Origin: an uncultured bacterium
GTDB taxonomy: Bacteria > Bdellovibrionota_C > UBA2361 > CAKMMH01
DNA length: 14,745 nucleotides
NCBI GenBank assembly: GCA_927798255.1
Contig: CAKMMH010000024.1
Coordinates: forward strand, 1-14,745
Reading direction: 5' to 3'
Positions 8,104-14,745 of the stretch are shown in pieces. The position numbers and the translations under genes are program-made. Positions within the stretch are counted from its first letter, which is position 1. Every line of letters begins with the position of its first letter. The notes beneath the pieces were generated by a model. The model was not told the DNA's origin, did not search any database, and worked only from the letters and a program-made list of their open reading frames with translations.

Positions 8104-8937
8104 TTAAGGTTCCATAGTTGTTTGTACACTAGTATTTCTATGCGTATTAATATTCATAATTTGAACTAATGGCACTGACATAAAAAATATTATAAGCCCT
8201 ACAAATGCACATAAAAGTGGAAGTGTCGCCTTAACTGGCATAACCGCTATTTCTTTTTCAACAATTTGTTGATAATACTCTTGCGTAGAGTCACTTAGCT
8301 CTTCCATTGGTGAAATAATTTCTCCTCCTTCTCTTTGAGCTATCCCTAAATGTAAAAATGCATGTCTTATAGATGTTAAATTAATACTACTTGCTACAAG
8401 ACTTAAACTATCCTCAAAACTTATCCCCGACTTATTTTTCTTTAACACAACATCAAGTAATTTGGTAACAGGATCGATTTTATCTACATTTTTTTTACCT
8501 AAATTTACAACTACACTAACGGCTGCATAAACATCATTCCCTCCTTGAACAGCCATAACTAATCGTTCCATTACAATTGGTAAATAAAAATCATATTTTT
8601 TAAAAGCTTGTTTTTTTTCTCTGTTTGCCAAAATTCTAACAAAAATATAAGCACCAGCAATTGAGAAAACTGAACAAAAAATAATATTGGTGCTAGATAA
8701 ATCTAAAAACAGCAATGATAATAATAAAAGTAACGCTGTTATAAATGGAAACATAAATTTTTGTTCTAGACTCAATGTAATTTTTTTATCATCATCTTGC
8801 TCTTTTTTTTCCTCATCTCTTAAATCGTTTTCACTAATTAAATGATATGCATCTAGCGCATCTTGAGAGGTAAGACTAAATTTAATATATAATAACGCTA
8901 GTATTATAAATAATGTTAATAATATGTAAGTAATCAT
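8104..8937 (-). CDS. tadC: Tad pilus inner-membrane platform protein TadC
   Basis: T2SSF-family membrane protein that pairs with TadB to form the Tad assembly platform. From the ATG at 8937 it has 277 aa: a first membrane segment at about 3-20, an acidic linker (DEEKKEQDDD), segments at about 62-79 and 83-102, a cytoplasmic T2SSF-like domain (about 115-235, with HLGIAQREGGEI...ALRxA-like helices) and a final segment at about 238-260. A longer frame reaches 8967, but ATG 8937 makes an ATGA overlap with the tadB stop and has GAGGG (8945-8949) seven bases upstream, so it is the better start. Its position between tadB and tadG is the canonical order. Confidence in the family is high. Confidence 0.9.
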   Translation of the reverse strand: MITYILLTLFIILALLYIKFSLTSQDALDAYHLISENDLRDEEKKEQDDDKKITLSLEQKFMFPFITALLLLLSLLFLDLSSTNIIFCSVFSIAGAYIFVRILANREKKQAFKKYDFYLPIVMERLVMAVQGGNDVYAAVSVVVNLGKKNVDKIDPVTKLLDVVLKKNKSGISFEDSLSLVASSINLTSIRHAFLHLGIAQREGGEIISPMEELSDSTQEYYQQIVEKEIAVMPVKATLPLLCAFVGLIIFFMSVPLVQIMNINTHRNTSVQTTMEP

Positions 8938-9767
8938 ATTTTTTCCCTCGTCATATATAACATCCATATAATACCAACAGCAACAAAAACGACTCCTAAA
9001 AGCATAAGTCTAACACCAATTGGTGAAGCTATAGCTTGAAAAAGTTGCTCTCTATTCATAGCCATTTGCACAAGTGCAATAAAAATCACACTTCCTAAAA
9101 TTCCAAATGCTGAAACTTTTTGCATTGCTACTGCTGCTTTTGCTTTTCTCCTAAAACCTTGCCTTTGACGAGTAACTTTTGTTAAACGTCTTAATGGTTT
9201 ATATAAACCACTCCCTTCCTTTCTTGATAAGATAAATGCTACTCTAAACAAATCAATATCTGGGTGTTTTATATCTCTTGCAAAATTATTTATAGCCTCT
9301 TCTTCCGACATACCTTCTTGAATATTAGAAAGGACTTCTAATAACTTTTGTTTTAATATACTAGAATCTAAAAATAAATCCTTAACTAATTCAAGTGCTT
9401 GAAGTGGATCTTTTCCACTTTTTATACATGAGGCTAATGAAATTAAAAAAGCTGGGTAATCTTCCTCAAAATTTTGACATCTTTTTATAATTTTTTTATT
9501 TACTAATGAATATTCTATAAAAACATACACAAGTACAGCTACAAATGGGACATAAAATTTAAAAAATAAAATTGTTATCGTTAAAATTAATGTTAAAAGA
9601 ATATAAAATCTAACAAAAAGTTTATGTTTATCTTCTGATTTATAACCGGCATAAAAGAAAATATCATCAATAACATTACCAATTTCTTTTGATGTCTGCT
9701 TATTGATACCAAAAATTCCCGTACTTAACAGTCGTAATCTTTTGAGTTCACTATTAAATCTTTTCAT
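8934..9767 (-). CDS. tadB: Tad pilus inner-membrane platform protein TadB
   Basis: T2SSF-family platform protein, partner of TadC. The 277 residues show membrane segments at about 51-70 and 72-89, then a T2SSF domain (about 100-215) with the family pattern YPAFLISLASCIKSGKDPLQ, EGMSEEEAINNFA and LSRKEGSGLYKPL. A basic stretch, TKVTRQRQGFRRKAKA, precedes the last two segments (about 218-236 and 252-272). Basic residues after the T2SSF core are usual in TadB. It starts 24 bases after tadA; the Shine-Dalgarno is weak (AAAAGAA at long spacing). The TGA stop overlaps the tadC ATG, so the pair is translationally coupled, as expected for proteins that assemble together. Confidence 0.92.
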   Translation of the reverse strand: MKRFNSELKRLRLLSTGIFGINKQTSKEIGNVIDDIFFYAGYKSEDKHKLFVRFYILLTLILTITILFFKFYVPFVAVLVYVFIEYSLVNKKIIKRCQNFEEDYPAFLISLASCIKSGKDPLQALELVKDLFLDSSILKQKLLEVLSNIQEGMSEEEAINNFARDIKHPDIDLFRVAFILSRKEGSGLYKPLRRLTKVTRQRQGFRRKAKAAVAMQKVSAFGILGSVIFIALVQMAMNREQLFQAIASPIGVRLMLLGVVFVAVGIIWMLYMTREKI

Positions 9768-9791
9768 ATTATAAAAATAATTCTTTTAATA

Positions 9792-11114
9792 TTAATCTAC
9801 TGTTAATTCATTTTTTAAAGTTCTAAGAGAAAGATTTAGTTTTTTCTTTTTGAAATCTTCTTCAAAACTACTCACATTACTTAACACTTGCCATGTAGGT
9901 TTATTTTTATAAACATACTTAAAAATTTCTCTCTGTTGAATCACATCATCAGACATAGAGGTAATTTCTCTTACATCCATAATTCTTCTTGCACCAGAAT
10001 TATGACAAATATCAATATGAACTATTATTTGCACAGCACTTGCTATTTGTTCTTTTAATATATTATTCGCAACCATTTTTTGCGCACGACCTAAAAAAAG
10101 CTCAAGTCTTGATATAGCGTCAGAAGCAGATTTTGCATGAATCGTACTCATACCAGGGTGACCAGAAGCACAAACATCTATAAATGCTTCAGCAGCTCTT
10201 GCATCACGAATCTCACCAAAAATAATTCTATTCATAGCCATACGCATACCAGCACGGATACATTCAGCAGGAGAAATAAGCCCTGCGTTATCAGCATTTG
10301 CTTCTCTTACACGAAGATATCTAACATGCGGGTGTTCAAGATCAATTTCCGGAGTGTCTTCTATAACAAGAATTGATTCTTCTTTAAAAATACAAGCGGC
10401 AAGTGCCCTAATAAGTGTAGTTTTTCCTGTACCAACTTCACCTGCTACAAAAATGGTAAGTCCTGATTTTACAGCCACACTTAAATAATCAAAAATTTCT
10501 TTTGGGGCTAATTCATATCTAATAAGATTATCTATTTTTACTTTTGAGAATCTATTTATTCTTAAAGTTAAATATGGACCTTTTTCACATATTGTTTGAT
10601 GCACTGCATGTACTCTCACAAGTCCACCAATCATTCCATCGGTAATTGGATGAGCTGTTGAATAAGTTGTCCCCGCTTTTTGAAGTAATCTTTCAACGTA
10701 ATTTATGTAACTTTCTTTGTTGGGAAATGTAATATCAGTTTTATAATTTTTTCTTTTTTGTTGAACGCAAACATCATCGAAATCTGTAACGATGATATCA
10801 CTAATTTCAGGAGAATCTATTAATGTTTGTAAAATTCCAAAAGGTTTTTGTTCTTTTTCTAGTTGTTCTAAAATTTCATCTCTTTCAAATGAAGAAAGCT
10901 CAAAACCATGACGAATAGAAATTGTATCAATTAAGTCACAAGAGTCATTTTGTTTATATTCTTCTTGATCTTTTGAATAATCTTTACCTATTTCTATTCT
11001 AATTTCTTTAATAATATATGATAATGCAGAAGATAAACCACTTTTTACTACAACTGGCTCTTTTACAATTTCATCATCAAATTCTTGTTTTATACTTCTC
11101 CAATCACGTTCCAA
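9792..11114 (-). CDS. tadA: Tad pilus assembly ATPase TadA/CpaF
   Basis: Cytoplasmic secretion ATPase that drives Flp pilus assembly (and in some species retraction). The 440 aa show a variable acidic N-terminus, an N-terminal domain (about 85-195) and a RecA-like core. Walker A is AGEVGTGKTT with Lys231, the Asp box is IEDTPEI (251-257), the Walker B region is NRIIFGEIRD with Glu301, and the His box is ASGHPGMSTIHA with His319 and His326. SGHPGMSTIHA and the length distinguish CpaF/TadA from PilB (568 aa in the longest frame here). The start is TTG at 11114: GGGAG lies six bases upstream and there is no in-frame ATG before residue 161, so TTG is well supported. It lies 22 bases after cpaB and 24 before tadB. 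Confidence 0.95.
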   Translation of the reverse strand: MERDWRSIKQEFDDEIVKEPVVVKSGLSSALSYIIKEIRIEIGKDYSKDQEEYKQNDSCDLIDTISIRHGFELSSFERDEILEQLEKEQKPFGILQTLIDSPEISDIIVTDFDDVCVQQKRKNYKTDITFPNKESYINYVERLLQKAGTTYSTAHPITDGMIGGLVRVHAVHQTICEKGPYLTLRINRFSKVKIDNLIRYELAPKEIFDYLSVAVKSGLTIFVAGEVGTGKTTLIRALAACIFKEESILVIEDTPEIDLEHPHVRYLRVREANADNAGLISPAECIRAGMRMAMNRIIFGEIRDARAAEAFIDVCASGHPGMSTIHAKSASDAISRLELFLGRAQKMVANNILKEQIASAVQIIVHIDICHNSGARRIMDVREITSMSDDVIQQREIFKYVYKNKPTWQVLSNVSSFEEDFKKKKLNLSLRTLKNELTVD

Positions 11115-11125
11115 TTATATCTCCC
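11112..11125 (-). promoter_or_regulatory. Ribosome binding site supporting the TTG start of tadA
   Basis: On the minus strand GGGAG (complement of 11121-11125) is six bases before TTG (complement of 11112-11114). An ATG a few bases further upstream is followed at once by TAG and cannot be the start. Confidence 0.75.
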
Positions 11126-11136
11126 TACATTTTAAA

Positions 11137-12018
11137 TTATTGAACTTTAAATCCTTGAGGTACCGAATTAGACTTTATCCACTTATCGCCAGATAGTGCA
11201 AAAATTTTATCCTTCTTTCCTTTTTCACCTTTTATAGAAACAATTGCTTTTATACTTTCTTTTTTATCACCTATTGGACGTCCTTTTAAATTTTCAGGAC
11301 TAAACATATTTTCTTCCCAGTTTGCTTCATCATTTGCACTTCTTAACGCAAAGGCAATTCTTCCAAGAGGAATAGCAGTGTTAATTGCAAGACATTGTTT
11401 TTGAGTAACTAGTAATGTTACAGTGCTTGGAATATTTGGTGATTTTTCAGAAGCAACAGGAGCAGTAGAACGTTCTTGAGATAAAATTTTAACTTTTTCT
11501 GCTATTACTGATGTTTTATGCTTTTGAACTAAAAGTACATCTACTAAACTTCCAGAACCTGCCCAGCCTTCAACGGCAGATGTCGCGTCAACTCTTATTG
11601 TCATTGCACGCATACCTTGAGGAATTTTATCAACAACTGGGTTTTGGGGATAAGCTGTGAAACTAAAGTTTACATCAAATACTGGAATATTTGCTGGAAG
11701 TTTAGTAAGAGCTATTGCTTCTTGCATACCACTTAAATCTGTTAATGCACCTTGTGGAATCTGATGTTTAGGAAATGAAACATATTTAAATTTAATATCT
11801 TTTACTTTTGTTCCCATTGGAACAAGTTTAGCAGGAACTGGAATCTTTACCGTATCAAACTCAGCAACAACAGAAACCTTCTCTTCTTTTTGTGGAGTAT
11901 TTGAACTTGAAATTATAATAGAGGAAATTATTATTGATAGACAAATCATTATAAGTGCTATCATTTGATTTTTCTTTTTATTTCTTTGATTTATATAGGA
12001 ATTCCTTCTTTGTACCAT
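11137..12018 (-). CDS. cpaB: Flp pilus assembly protein CpaB/RcpC
   Basis: Periplasmic SAF-domain protein associated with the Tad secretin channel. The 293 aa begin with a basic N-terminus and a membrane anchor (about 19-38), then a low-complexity linker. An SAF domain follows (about 50-115: VKIPVPAKLVPMGTKVKD, then FPKHQIPQGALTDL), and then the RcpC/CpaB region (about 132-165), where IPQGMRAMTIRVDATSAVEG and GSLVDVLLV are very typical. The ATG has AGAGG upstream at about 11 bases. It follows flp after a 137-bp gap that holds a terminator, so expression probably depends on read-through. In many Tad loci the secretin gene cpaC comes next; here tadA follows directly. Confidence 0.93.
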   Translation of the reverse strand: MVQRRNSYINQRNKKKNQMIALIMICLSIIISSIIISSSNTPQKEEKVSVVAEFDTVKIPVPAKLVPMGTKVKDIKFKYVSFPKHQIPQGALTDLSGMQEAIALTKLPANIPVFDVNFSFTAYPQNPVVDKIPQGMRAMTIRVDATSAVEGWAGSGSLVDVLLVQKHKTSVIAEKVKILSQERSTAPVASEKSPNIPSTVTLLVTQKQCLAINTAIPLGRIAFALRSANDEANWEENMFSPENLKGRPIGDKKESIKAIVSIKGEKGKKDKIFALSGDKWIKSNSVPQGFKVQ

Positions 12019-12155
12019 AACTACTACTACCTCTATTTAAAAATTTTGTGGTAAAAGAATTTTAATTTTTGAAATTATTATTAAGAGTTTAAAATAAAAC
12101 AAATTCCCTTTATTAAAATTAATAAAAGGAATTTGATACATTATACCTAAATGTA
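12019..12155 (-). other. Spacer between flp and cpaB
   Basis: 137 bp. It contains the terminator below and the cpaB ribosome binding site. I see no convincing -35/-10 pair for a separate cpaB promoter (only TAATAAT without a matching -35), so cpaB is probably expressed by read-through. Confidence 0.5.
12091..12135 (-). terminator. Rho-independent terminator after flp
   Basis: On the minus strand a 16-bp stem (arms complementary to 12120-12135 and 12100-12115) with a 4-nt loop is followed by TTTTATTTT. The only mismatch between the arms is a G-U wobble in minus-strand RNA but would be an A-C mismatch in plus-strand RNA, so the stem fits minus-strand transcription. It lies 20 bases past the flp stop and probably acts as a partial terminator, raising flp transcript over downstream genes. 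Confidence 0.8.
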
Positions 12156-12347
12156 TTATTCATCCATACTAGGTAAGCTTGGCATTTCAGCTGCTCTATC
12201 TTGAGCCCAAGTACCAATCTCAGCACCAGCTGACTTAATGTTATTTCCTAACATTTTAAAGAAAGCAAATGTCATAACAGCTACTACTGCAGCACCTGCA
12301 CAATACTCAAGTAAAGTTAATCCCTTTTGGTTTCGTCTTTTTAACAT
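12156..12347 (-). CDS. flp: Flp-type major pilin of the Tad pilus
   Basis: Precursor of the major Tad pilus subunit. The 63 aa have a short basic leader (MLKRRNQKG), cleavage after Gly9, and the mature start LTLLEYCAGAAVVAV, matching the Flp motif G^xxxxEY with Glu14 and Tyr15. The hydrophobic helix runs to about residue 33 and is followed by a short polar tail ending in PSLPSMDE. Length and motif are typical of Flp pilins. The ATG has a strong AAGGAG five bases upstream, the best ribosome binding site in the window, fitting a highly made protein. It is second in the operon, 27 bases after cpaE, and is followed by a terminator. The Cys at mature position 7 is less usual in this helix. Confidence 0.95.
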   Translation of the reverse strand: MLKRRNQKGLTLLEYCAGAAVVAVMTFAFFKMLGNNIKSAGAEIGTWAQDRAAEMPSLPSMDE

Positions 12348-12374
12348 GGTTACTCCTTATTATAATAAAAAGTT

Positions 12375-13793
12375 CTAAACTACTTTAGTAAAATATTTTT
12401 TACTATCCTCATTTTTCTTTAAATTTGTTTCATCGTTTTTAGCACTTGCATTATAATCAATAACTTTACTTGGTTGTTCAATTTTATCAGGTTGTTTATT
12501 TTCAATTTCTTTTTTAGTTTTATTTTTTATTATACTACTATAAGTAGTAAATAATTTTTTGATATATGAAGCGATGCTAGCAACAAAATCTTTAAATATT
12601 TTAGCAAACTTATTACCTGAAATCACTATTTTGTTACCATCTAATTTTTCACTTAAAAAATACATTATTTCCTTTAAGTTATCATCAGATTGTGAATAAA
12701 AAGTTGCTCCAGAACCTGGCCATCTTCCCGCCATACTTGAATTTTTTAATGAGTAAGAAAAATAGGAGTCCTCTAGTAATAGTGAAGAAGTTAGGACCTC
12801 ATTTTTTAAAATATCAGATGATATTAGCGAAGAATCATGCTTATTTTCCAAAACAACTATCTTTGAGTTTGCTGAGATGAAATTTTTAGCATTCTTTATA
12901 AGCTCTAAATTTGCAAAAATTGATGCTGGGTCATTATTTATAACAACAAGTAAGATATCACATACTCTATAAAGGCTTGTTTTTAAAACACCTTTAAAGC
13001 AAGCTATATCAATTATTATATAATCAAAACAAGAATCTAAATTTTCGAGAACAGATAAAAAGTTTTTATAATAAGATGATTTTATAGAATAAATATTTTC
13101 TGCATCAATTGTTGGGGTCATACAGTAAAGCCCATCTTCATCTTCCCAAACATTATAATAACATTCTCTTAAAGTATCTTGTGTTATTGGCTTTAACCCT
13201 TCTAAAATTAATCCCAAATTTTCATTTATAAATGGACGAACTTGTAAAAACCTACTTAAATCCTGACTTTCTACATCACAATCAACAAGGAGGACCTTTT
13301 TATCCTTATCAAGATATATCTCCCCGAGAGCTGACACTATAGAGGTTACCCCAGAACCACCTTTTCCACTATCAACGATTATAATTTTAGAATTTGATTT
13401 TTTGTTAGTTTTTCTAACTAATATTATAAGTTTTCTAAAAAATTCATTAGCTGAAATATTATCTAAAAATATATCAGCAACCCCAAGTCTTGCCAAATCT
13501 TCTATTATAAAAAGCTTATTTAAACTTTCATTAATCCAAGCTACTATCACAATATCAGGGAATAAAGTCTTAACATCACTAACTATTCCCCTATCTTTTG
13601 AAAGAATCTCACTACCTAATAATATTAATTTAGGGGATTTTTGAAAACTTAACTCTTCAACAGAAATCGTTTTGACGCTAATACGAGGGAGTATATCGAC
13701 GCTTTGAGAACCTGTGTAAATAAAATCACACAGCCTATTACGAATCTTATTTCTAGATTCAGCAGTTTTATCTAAAATTAAAAGTTCTAACAT
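12375..13793 (-). CDS. cpaE: Tad pilus localisation ATPase-like protein CpaE/TadZ
   Basis: MinD/ParA-like protein that positions the Tad machine. The 472 aa comprise an N-terminal receiver-like domain (about 1-128) without a clear phospho-acceptor Asp (LILLGSEI), as is usual in CpaE. Then comes a MinD-like domain: the deviant Walker A GKGGSGVTS (143-151) keeps Lys144 but has Val149 where the P-loop Lys would be. Walker A' LLVDCDVESQDLS has Asp171 and Asp173, and the Walker B region FDYIIIDIACF has Asp262. Loss of the second Lys is common in CpaE/TadZ, so ATP hydrolysis may be weak or absent. The C-terminal tail (about 390-472) is an extension: a possible amphipathic segment (IFKDFVASIASYIKKLFTTY), then a charged Lys/Glu/Asn-rich end. 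The ATG is preceded by AAGGGA at about five bases. It is the first gene of the operon. Confidence 0.92.
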   Translation of the reverse strand: MLELLILDKTAESRNKIRNRLCDFIYTGSQSVDILPRISVKTISVEELSFQKSPKLILLGSEILSKDRGIVSDVKTLFPDIVIVAWINESLNKLFIIEDLARLGVADIFLDNISANEFFRKLIILVRKTNKKSNSKIIIVDSGKGGSGVTSIVSALGEIYLDKDKKVLLVDCDVESQDLSRFLQVRPFINENLGLILEGLKPITQDTLRECYYNVWEDEDGLYCMTPTIDAENIYSIKSSYYKNFLSVLENLDSCFDYIIIDIACFKGVLKTSLYRVCDILLVVINNDPASIFANLELIKNAKNFISANSKIVVLENKHDSSLISSDILKNEVLTSSLLLEDSYFSYSLKNSSMAGRWPGSGATFYSQSDDNLKEIMYFLSEKLDGNKIVISGNKFAKIFKDFVASIASYIKKLFTTYSSIIKNKTKKEIENKQPDKIEQPSKVIDYNASAKNDETNLKKNEDSKKYFTKVV

Positions 13794-13996
13794 ACTTTCC
13801 CTTTATTTAACACTAAAGCATATGTTCTTAATTATTCCTACATTAACAAAACAAACACTTTGTGTATCCACACCAATCCCTATCCTATGACAGAGGTTTG
13901 TACGCTTTATTTAACCTTTTGTGAGGTAATAAAAAATTTTTAAAAGAATCTTATATTAAGAATTAAAATTCATACCTAAAAAAACAACTTATCATT
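13794..13996 (-). other. Long, potentially structured leader of the Tad operon mRNA
   Basis: If transcription starts about 7 bases after the predicted -10, the leader is about 200 nt. In minus-strand RNA a GGTT/AACC hairpin, a 7-bp hairpin (CTCTGTC, loop ATAG, GATAGGG; two G-U pairs) and a small GTGT/ACAC hairpin follow each other between about 13860 and 13918. I could not match it to a known riboswitch; the conserved core of the c-di-GMP-I riboswitch is not visible. Confidence 0.35.
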
Positions 13997-14002
13997 CGCG
14001 AG

Positions 14003-14031
14003 ATTATCGCATAAATACTAATTGATATCAA
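14003..14031 (-). promoter_or_regulatory. Predicted sigma70-type promoter of the Tad operon
   Basis: On the minus strand TTGATA (complement of 14026-14031) and GATAAT (complement of 14003-14008) are each 5/6 matches to consensus, separated by exactly 17 bp, with TGC just before the -10 (extended -10). It is the best promoter match I found upstream of cpaE. Confidence 0.6.
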
Positions 14032-14128
14032 AAAACAAACATTATTATTAAAATTAATTAAACAAAAAGAACGTAAGACATTTTATAGATTTTACAAACC
14101 TTACGCAAAAAATTTAACAAAATTCACC

Positions 14129-14143
14129 AAAACAACTTGTTTT
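14129..14143. promoter_or_regulatory. Operator-like perfect palindrome
   Basis: AAAACAA-C-TTGTTTT is a perfect 7-bp inverted repeat around one base, lying between the two divergent promoters. A half-like copy AAAACAACTT at 13981-13990 sits next to the predicted Tad start site. It may bind a regulator, but composition alone could produce it. Confidence 0.25.
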
Positions 14144-14219
14144 TTAGGAATAATATCTGCTAAGTTGCGCTTATTAATACATTTTTAACAAAAAGCTGCA
14201 TTTTACTATCCATTTAATA

Positions 14220-14247
14220 TTGTTATAAACTTATAAAATACTATACT
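14220..14247 (+). promoter_or_regulatory. Predicted sigma70-type promoter of the GT39-like gene
   Basis: TTGTTA at 14220-14225 and TATACT at 14242-14247 with a 16-bp spacer. The start site would be about 14254, roughly 30 bases before the ATG at 14283. A CTATAT/ATATAG inverted repeat (14252-14257 and 14269-14274) sits at the predicted start of the transcript. Confidence 0.45.
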
Positions 14248-14282
14248 TGCGCTATATGACGTATCCAAATATAGTAGTTTTT

Positions 14283-14745
14283 ATGAGAAATAGAAAATTT
14301 TTATTTATTTTTATAATCCTTCTTGCTTTTATCTTAAGATTTCCTTTTGTAAAAGCTGGACTTCCTTACTTTCAAAATGAAGATGAGATGCATCACTTTA
14401 ATAGAACAATAAAAATGATGCAAGAAGGCACTTTTAATCCCGAATATTTTTTAAAACCAAGCTTTCATTTTTATTTACGTATCCCTGTAACCGCTACAGC
14501 TTTTATTTGGAATGTTAAAAAAGGAAATATTCAAAAATTATCTGATATTAAGATTTCAAACAATTACGGGTTATCTAATTACTCTAGTATAGCCTCACAT
14601 CCAGGAATTGTAAAATGGAATAGGATGTTTAGTTTAATTTTAAGTGTTTTAACTTTGATTTTAATATTTTTTATTATTAATGAGTTAACTCATAATCATT
14701 ACACTGTTATTATTGGTACAAGTTTATTTACGCTAGCTCCTCCTC
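14283..14745 (+). CDS. GT39/PMT-like membrane glycosyltransferase, 5' part only
   Basis: An open frame of 154 codons runs to the window edge without a stop. The product begins MRNRKFLFIFIILLAFILRF, a first membrane helix, followed by AGLPYFQNEDEMHHFNRTIK. The acidic NEDEMHH just after the first helix is the hallmark of the GT-C fold (GT39/ArnT/PMT type), where the acidic residue serves catalysis with a lipid-linked sugar donor. FNPEYFLKPSFHFYL continues the family pattern, and another membrane helix follows (FSLILSVLTLILIFFII). It would transfer a sugar from a polyprenyl phosphate on the outer face of the inner membrane. The Shine-Dalgarno is poor. An in-frame ATG at 14256 would add nine residues, but 14283 gives the usual short N-terminus. 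Whether it modifies the pilus or an unrelated glycan cannot be told. Confidence 0.8.
   Translation, partial: MRNRKFLFIFIILLAFILRFPFVKAGLPYFQNEDEMHHFNRTIKMMQEGTFNPEYFLKPSFHFYLRIPVTATAFIWNVKKGNIQKLSDIKISNNYGLSNYSSIASHPGIVKWNRMFSLILSVLTLILIFFIINELTHNHYTVIIGTSLFTLAPP

Larger units (their letters stand above)
13794..14282. other. Divergent intergenic region between the Tad operon and the GT39-like gene
   Basis: 489 bp with no supported gene. It holds a predicted minus-strand promoter near 14003-14031, a leader of about 200 nt running to cpaE, a predicted plus-strand promoter at 14220-14247, and an operator-like palindrome at 14129-14143. An 11-bp direct repeat CTTTATTTAAC occurs at 13801-13811 and 13905-13915, and a 10-bp direct repeat AAAACAACTT at 13981-13990 and 14129-14138. 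In such AT-rich DNA the repeats may be chance. Confidence 0.6.

Noticed and set aside
8938..8967. Ten-residue N-terminal extension of tadC into tadB
   Set aside because: The ATG at 8937 with an ATGA overlap and GAGGG seven bases upstream is a much better start.
10137..10376. Plus-strand open frame of 79 codons inside tadA
   Set aside because: Antisense shadow of the conserved ATPase core of tadA, biased toward Ser/Thr/Asn as expected from the opposite strand.
13402..13644. Plus-strand open frame of 80 codons inside cpaE
   Set aside because: Antisense shadow of a well-supported gene, with no ribosome binding site.
13860..13950. Possible c-di-GMP-I (GEMM) riboswitch in the cpaE leader
   Set aside because: I looked for the conserved GCAAA- and GGTAG-type core segments in the right order and did not find them; only generic hairpins remain.
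14072..14105. CGTAAG/CTTACG inverted repeat with a 22-nt loop
   Set aside because: Six-base arms with a long AT-rich loop are expected by chance in this region.

Overview
This is a very AT-rich bacterial window that holds pilus machinery from two different families. Genes for a type IVa pilus (PilB and PilC) and for a tight-adherence (Tad/Flp) pilus, with double-membrane-type CpaB and TadG components, suggest a Gram-negative organism. Coding follows the standard bacterial code: TGG is read as Trp, TGA is the stop of tadB, and GTG or TTG starts with good ribosome binding sites occur. A Bdellovibrionota- or deltaproteobacteria-like host would fit, but nothing in the window fixes the taxon.

Layout. 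Bases 93-3063 (+) carry pilB (assembly ATPase with an N-terminal MshEN-type domain) and pilC (inner-membrane platform). A 130-bp imperfect palindrome at 3061-3190 separates them from a convergent operon. That operon, read on the minus strand from 13793 down to 3207, is cpaE/tadZ, flp, cpaB, tadA/cpaF, tadB, tadC, tadG, tadE, an unrecognised 366-aa gene, and a hybrid histidine kinase. Gaps are short (4-27 nt) or genes overlap (TAATG, ATGA). The exception is the flp-cpaB gap, which holds a well-formed rho-independent terminator. A good sigma70-type promoter (TTGATA-N17-GATAAT with a TGn extension) lies about 210 nt upstream of cpaE, so the leader is about 200 nt and can fold into hairpins. A divergent GT39-like membrane glycosyltransferase gene begins at 14283 and runs off the window.

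How the genes work together. Flp is the pilin. TadA powers assembly on the TadB/TadC platform, CpaE/TadZ positions the machine, CpaB belongs to the periplasmic/outer-membrane channel, and TadE and TadG are minor pilin-like or envelope parts. No secretin (CpaC/RcpA), prepilin peptidase (CpaA/TadV) or TadD is present, so these must be encoded elsewhere or borrowed, possibly from the type IVa system.

The most unusual part is the operon's 3' end. The 366-aa protein looks like the N-terminal half of a PilB/GspE ATPase that has lost its ATPase core and ends in a receiver-like domain without a phospho-acceptor Asp. It is followed by a hybrid histidine kinase with all catalytic residues present. This pair may be a dedicated control module for the Tad pilus, possibly linking it to the type IVa pilus.
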